64,000 nucleotides of DNA from Whitmania pigra (Eukaryota; Annelida; Clitellata; Hirudinida; Haemopidae). Each line of letters opens with the position of its first letter. Positions within the stretch are counted from its first letter, which is position 1. Location: NCBI GenBank assembly GCA_021613335.1, contig JAJTWR010000260.1, forward strand, positions 814,001-878,000, read 5' to 3'. A program made the position numbers and the translations under genes. Below the pieces are notes generated by a model. It was not told where the DNA came from. It did no database searches and saw nothing but the letters and a program-made list of their open reading frames with translations. Positions 60,641 through 64,000 of this stretch are shown one piece after another.

Positions 60641-63600
60641 TGTCCTTGGCATTAGGTTAATAATTTAATATTAGTTAACTTTAGCTTGTTTTCAGTTCCG
60701 GGCTGAATATTTACAAACATACATCGTTTTAACTTCATAAAATATAAATTTTGGTTAAAGGGACCATTGCTTCAGTTAATTTTAATGCAAAATTTGACAT
60801 TAATTTTCGACAGACACTGTTTCCGAAAGTATATGTAACAATGTATGTATGATCTCCACATTTCATTAAAGACCAACCCTTTATTGTTTACATTAATTTA
60901 AGTCATAGACTATTTTTATGATCGATTTGTTTTCTGTCCTTATTTATATATCTATTAAATTAATAAACAAAAATGCCTGTCGCTAAAAACTTTTAAAAAC
61001 TAATTATTTTATGTAGTTGAAACGATATATGTGATCTACTTTCGGAAAACATCTGTCCAATCATAGCGCCTAAATTAGCTAATGCATGAATGTTAAATAG
61101 CTCGGCGTCCTTCTAGACAAGGTTATGTAAATATCTTCCCGGCTATTGTTGACGAAATAGCTATTTTTAGGCTGGTGAAGTGCGTTACAAGAGTTTTCAA
61201 ATAATTATAATTTTTCAATATTTATAAATAAAATAAAATACAAAATTTGGTTATTTTCTAAAATTTATTTTCTGTTTAATTATTACACCTCCTGACCTGG
61301 ATAATCATTTCGTGAATAATTGAGACACTGCAAAAAACTCCAGCCTTTACCGTGCAAACATTGGAAATGATGGAGTTGAAATGATCGGAGTGAGAATTAA
61401 AGAATAAAGTTTAAGAAATAGAAACAAAAATATCCGCAATTGTGACTAGAACGGCAAACTTTTATATTTCAAGTTTTAAATCTATCTATCAATTAGCCCT
61501 TGATAATGATTTTACTCCTATCAAAGTTATTATGCTTGTCTGTGTCACATCCGGTATTTACCAAATATTTAAACGAGTGATAGTTTATTCAAGGCGTGAT
61601 GAAAATATCTGCTCGATGATTCACCGATATTCCTGTCTCATTAAACATTAATTTTATCGGGCGAATTTATTCATGACGAAGATCAATCACGTTTCATTGG
61701 TTCATAGCAAAATTAAAATATGCATTAGTAAAATTCTTGGGGATTTTTACTTAACTACAAGTTTTGTTCCAACTTAATAACCATCTTCAAGCCACGAGTT
61801 TGAATTTCTAAGAAACCTTAAGGACTCGCAAATCATTGAAAAGCGCTGAATTTGTTATTTGTTGAGGGCACGTTTATTATTATTATTATTATTTAAATAG
61901 GGTCTCACTATTACGCAGAGTATGTGATGGTTGTTTTCATTGTACTTCTATTTCGGGGATTAAACGCGTTGACAAATGGTGGATCCTGCTACATCATCGC
62001 CCTAGTACTTTTGAATTCAGATTCTTTGAATTTTAATATATGATTATTGGGTTTAATTTCTTCAAATTGAAATATTTTATAATTCAGGACTCTGTGAATT
62101 CGGCTTCAATTAGCGAGTAATCAAAAACTCTAATCCTTGCTGCAGATATTTTATGGACTTTTCGTTATTTATTTATATATGTATATATTAAACATTTATA
62201 ATGATCTGAATATGATACAAACGTAACCAACTAATTCGATTGAAATCCAAAAATTTACGCTTGTAATAAATCTTTTAGTTTCCTGACTAACTAATGGTGC
62301 AACTATTCTATGGGTTCTTTAATACTGGTTTATTACTTGTGAGACTTGGGAACGTAAATCGCTCCCAAGACGTTATTAATCTGTAGACTAACGTGTGTTA
62401 CGTTTTATTGTGTCGTAAGTAGGGTAACACACGGTGATTTGTCAATGTGCAGAATAAGCAATATAGCGAACCCAACTAACTGAAATAGACTTGCATCATT
62501 TAACTCCCTAAAAGAATTTATTCTATTTTAAATAACAGATTTGAGGTAAATATTATCTACATTATTATATTATTCATATTATCAACTAAATAATTATGTG
62601 TTACCAGTATTAATAATTACTTTTGTTTTAATTTTATTTACGTCACCATTTAATGGTAAAGTCATGGGTTTAATTTCTCTCAAATTGAAACATCTCATAA
62701 CTCACGACTTAAAGTGGTCAAGCTATAACGAACCCACGGGCATGATGACCAACATTGCCAGTAAACAGAAAAATGACACAAAACATTTGTATTTTCGAGC
62801 AAAAACAAGAATAAATTTTAGATGACATTTTTTTTTATTACACAAATTTTACAACATGAACGGTGGTGGATGTGCGTTAATCAATTAAATACACATAAGA
62901 AAAGCATGGAATGCACAATTTCGTTATCGAAATTTCAATACGCAATAAAAATTGATTTTAGAAGGATTTCTTACGTTACCGAAGCTATTTTACTGAAATT
63001 AGTTGCATGTACCCCATAACAAACAAAAGATGTGAATTTTGAAAATTATTAATAGACTTACTGATTATAGTTACTTGTATGTCGATGAGGTTCTGCATGG
63101 ATGAATTAACTGTATCAAAAGATAGTCTCATGTCGCTTTTTTCAAGAATTTTATGACATAAATTTCGCAAAAGCCGTGTCCTCTTACGGCTGGGTAATTT
63201 TATTAAAAGGTACAGAATCAATAAGGTCGTTTAACAACTTCATAAAGTGTGCATGAATCAATAATAAGCTTGCAATGTATCAGAGATTCGAGGTCGATGC
63301 GATACAAAAAATAATTAATTCAAGGTAAAAAATCGAATCAGAACTAAAAATAGAGTTCACCCTTGAACAATTAAAAAAAAAGAGTATGACGAGGGTCAGC
63401 AAGACCTTCCAAAAGTGAACAAATGTCAGGAATCAATCTCATAAAGTCTTAAGTTAGAGTTCAGTTTTTTTTTTCATTTTTCATACATCACACCTTTTAG
63501 CTTTCCTGATCCTGTGAGTGTCTTGGAGGGCTGAAATCACGAGACTCATTGGGCACCATCTTGACAAACTTCTCCAGAAAGTTTATGATCCTTCTGCCAT

Positions 63601-64000
63601 CACTCCCTTTCAGCTACAAACGCAGGTGATCACGATTGGTTGGAGTCTGCCTTTCTTTCCTAAGCATTCTTCTCCATTCATACGAGGATTTTTGGAATGT
63701 TGTACTTTTTGTTCTCATAGTCTAGATCAACCGTTATCGAATAGGGCAACGTCGGGGGCTATATAATTTACACCTCTCCAGGCGCATAGGTCCGGGATAT
63801 TGAAGAAGTGTACAGTTGAAGAATTGACAATATTAGCCGGCAGGGAGTTTCAAAAATTAACATGGCTAAATATTATATAAGTTAAAATTAATGATAATAT
63901 CAACATGTAATTTAGCATTAAATGCTGAATTTCCTACATGTTTTCTTACATTAGTTAATTTGTGTAACAATACAGTTGCTAATTTTCAAAATTAAATTTT
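60641..64000. other. AT-rich intergenic sequence with minor repeats
   Basis: No gene seen. Short repeats: an inverted-repeat pair at 60808-61058 (listed separately); diverged copies of GGGTTTAATTTCT...CAAATTGAAA at 62049-62105 and 62665-62712; and an ATT run at about 61877-61893. The frame at 63518-63766 has no recognisable domain. The window ends inside this region, so a gene to the right would not be visible. Confidence 0.45.
60808..61058. repeat. Candidate short MITE with inverted ends
   Basis: The left arm CGACAGACACTGTTTCCGAA and the right arm read in reverse (GGACAGATGTTTTCCGAAAG) are imperfect inverted repeats about 250 bp apart. Both arms then share a related ATATGT/ATATAT tail. No target duplication was identified. 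Confidence 0.4.

Overview
This is an intron-rich, AT-rich animal nuclear genome segment. It carries spliced genes with short introns, an axonemal/centriolar gene (CEP162), an inward-rectifier K+ channel, a claudin-like protein, TMEM11, gamma-SNAP and p97/VCP. It also holds many metazoan transposable-element relics: Ty3/gypsy, non-LTR reverse transcriptases, hAT and Tc1/pogo-type elements, and tRNA-derived SINEs. An AT-AC (U12-type) intron shows that the minor spliceosome is present. I would guess a marine invertebrate, but the window alone does not place the phylum. There is no bacterial operon, CRISPR array or viral genome.

Layout. 1.7-3.5 kb (-): an unrecognised small gene, reconstructed from five or six phase-consistent exons. 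5.4-6.3 kb (-): a two-exon secreted protein made of eight nearly identical 29-residue units, each bounded by Gly-Lys-Arg/Lys; this is the most novel locus. 6.6-11.7 kb: a graveyard of MITEs, hAT transposase relics and a SINE. 11.7-13.6 kb (+): claudin/PMP22-like four-TM protein. 15.2-18.2 kb (-): Kir channel. 20.6-25.4 kb (+): CEP162. 25.9-26.5 kb (-): TMEM11. 27.3-30.8 kb (-): a young Ty3/gypsy element with apparently identical LTRs but no protease or RT core. 32.1-34.9 kb (-): an intronless 915-residue multi-pass membrane protein. 35.6-37.7 kb: foldback MITE, non-LTR RT and a hAT MITE nested in it. 38.5-43.9 kb (-): a VWA7-like secreted or surface protein in 13 exons. 45.0-45.6 kb: a (GAGT)n array of about 155 units. 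46.8-49.1 kb (-): an intronless p97/VCP paralogue without the C-terminal tail. 50.9-54.5 kb (+): gamma-SNAP with a U12 intron and an 18-nt microexon. 55.3-56.3 kb (-): gypsy relic. 56.4-57.5 kb (+): a 124-residue unrecognised protein with a duplicated motif. 58.6-60.6 kb (-): non-LTR RT relic split by a hAT MITE with a perfect 8-bp target duplication. 60.6-64 kb: mostly featureless.

The genes do not form one pathway; they are ordinary neighbours in a eukaryotic genome. Gene models were built by hand from splice-site motifs and codon phase, so exon edges are exact where stated but depend on there being no sequencing errors. Two introns (CEP162 exon 9/10, VWA7-like exon 9/10) could not be reconciled in phase and are flagged.
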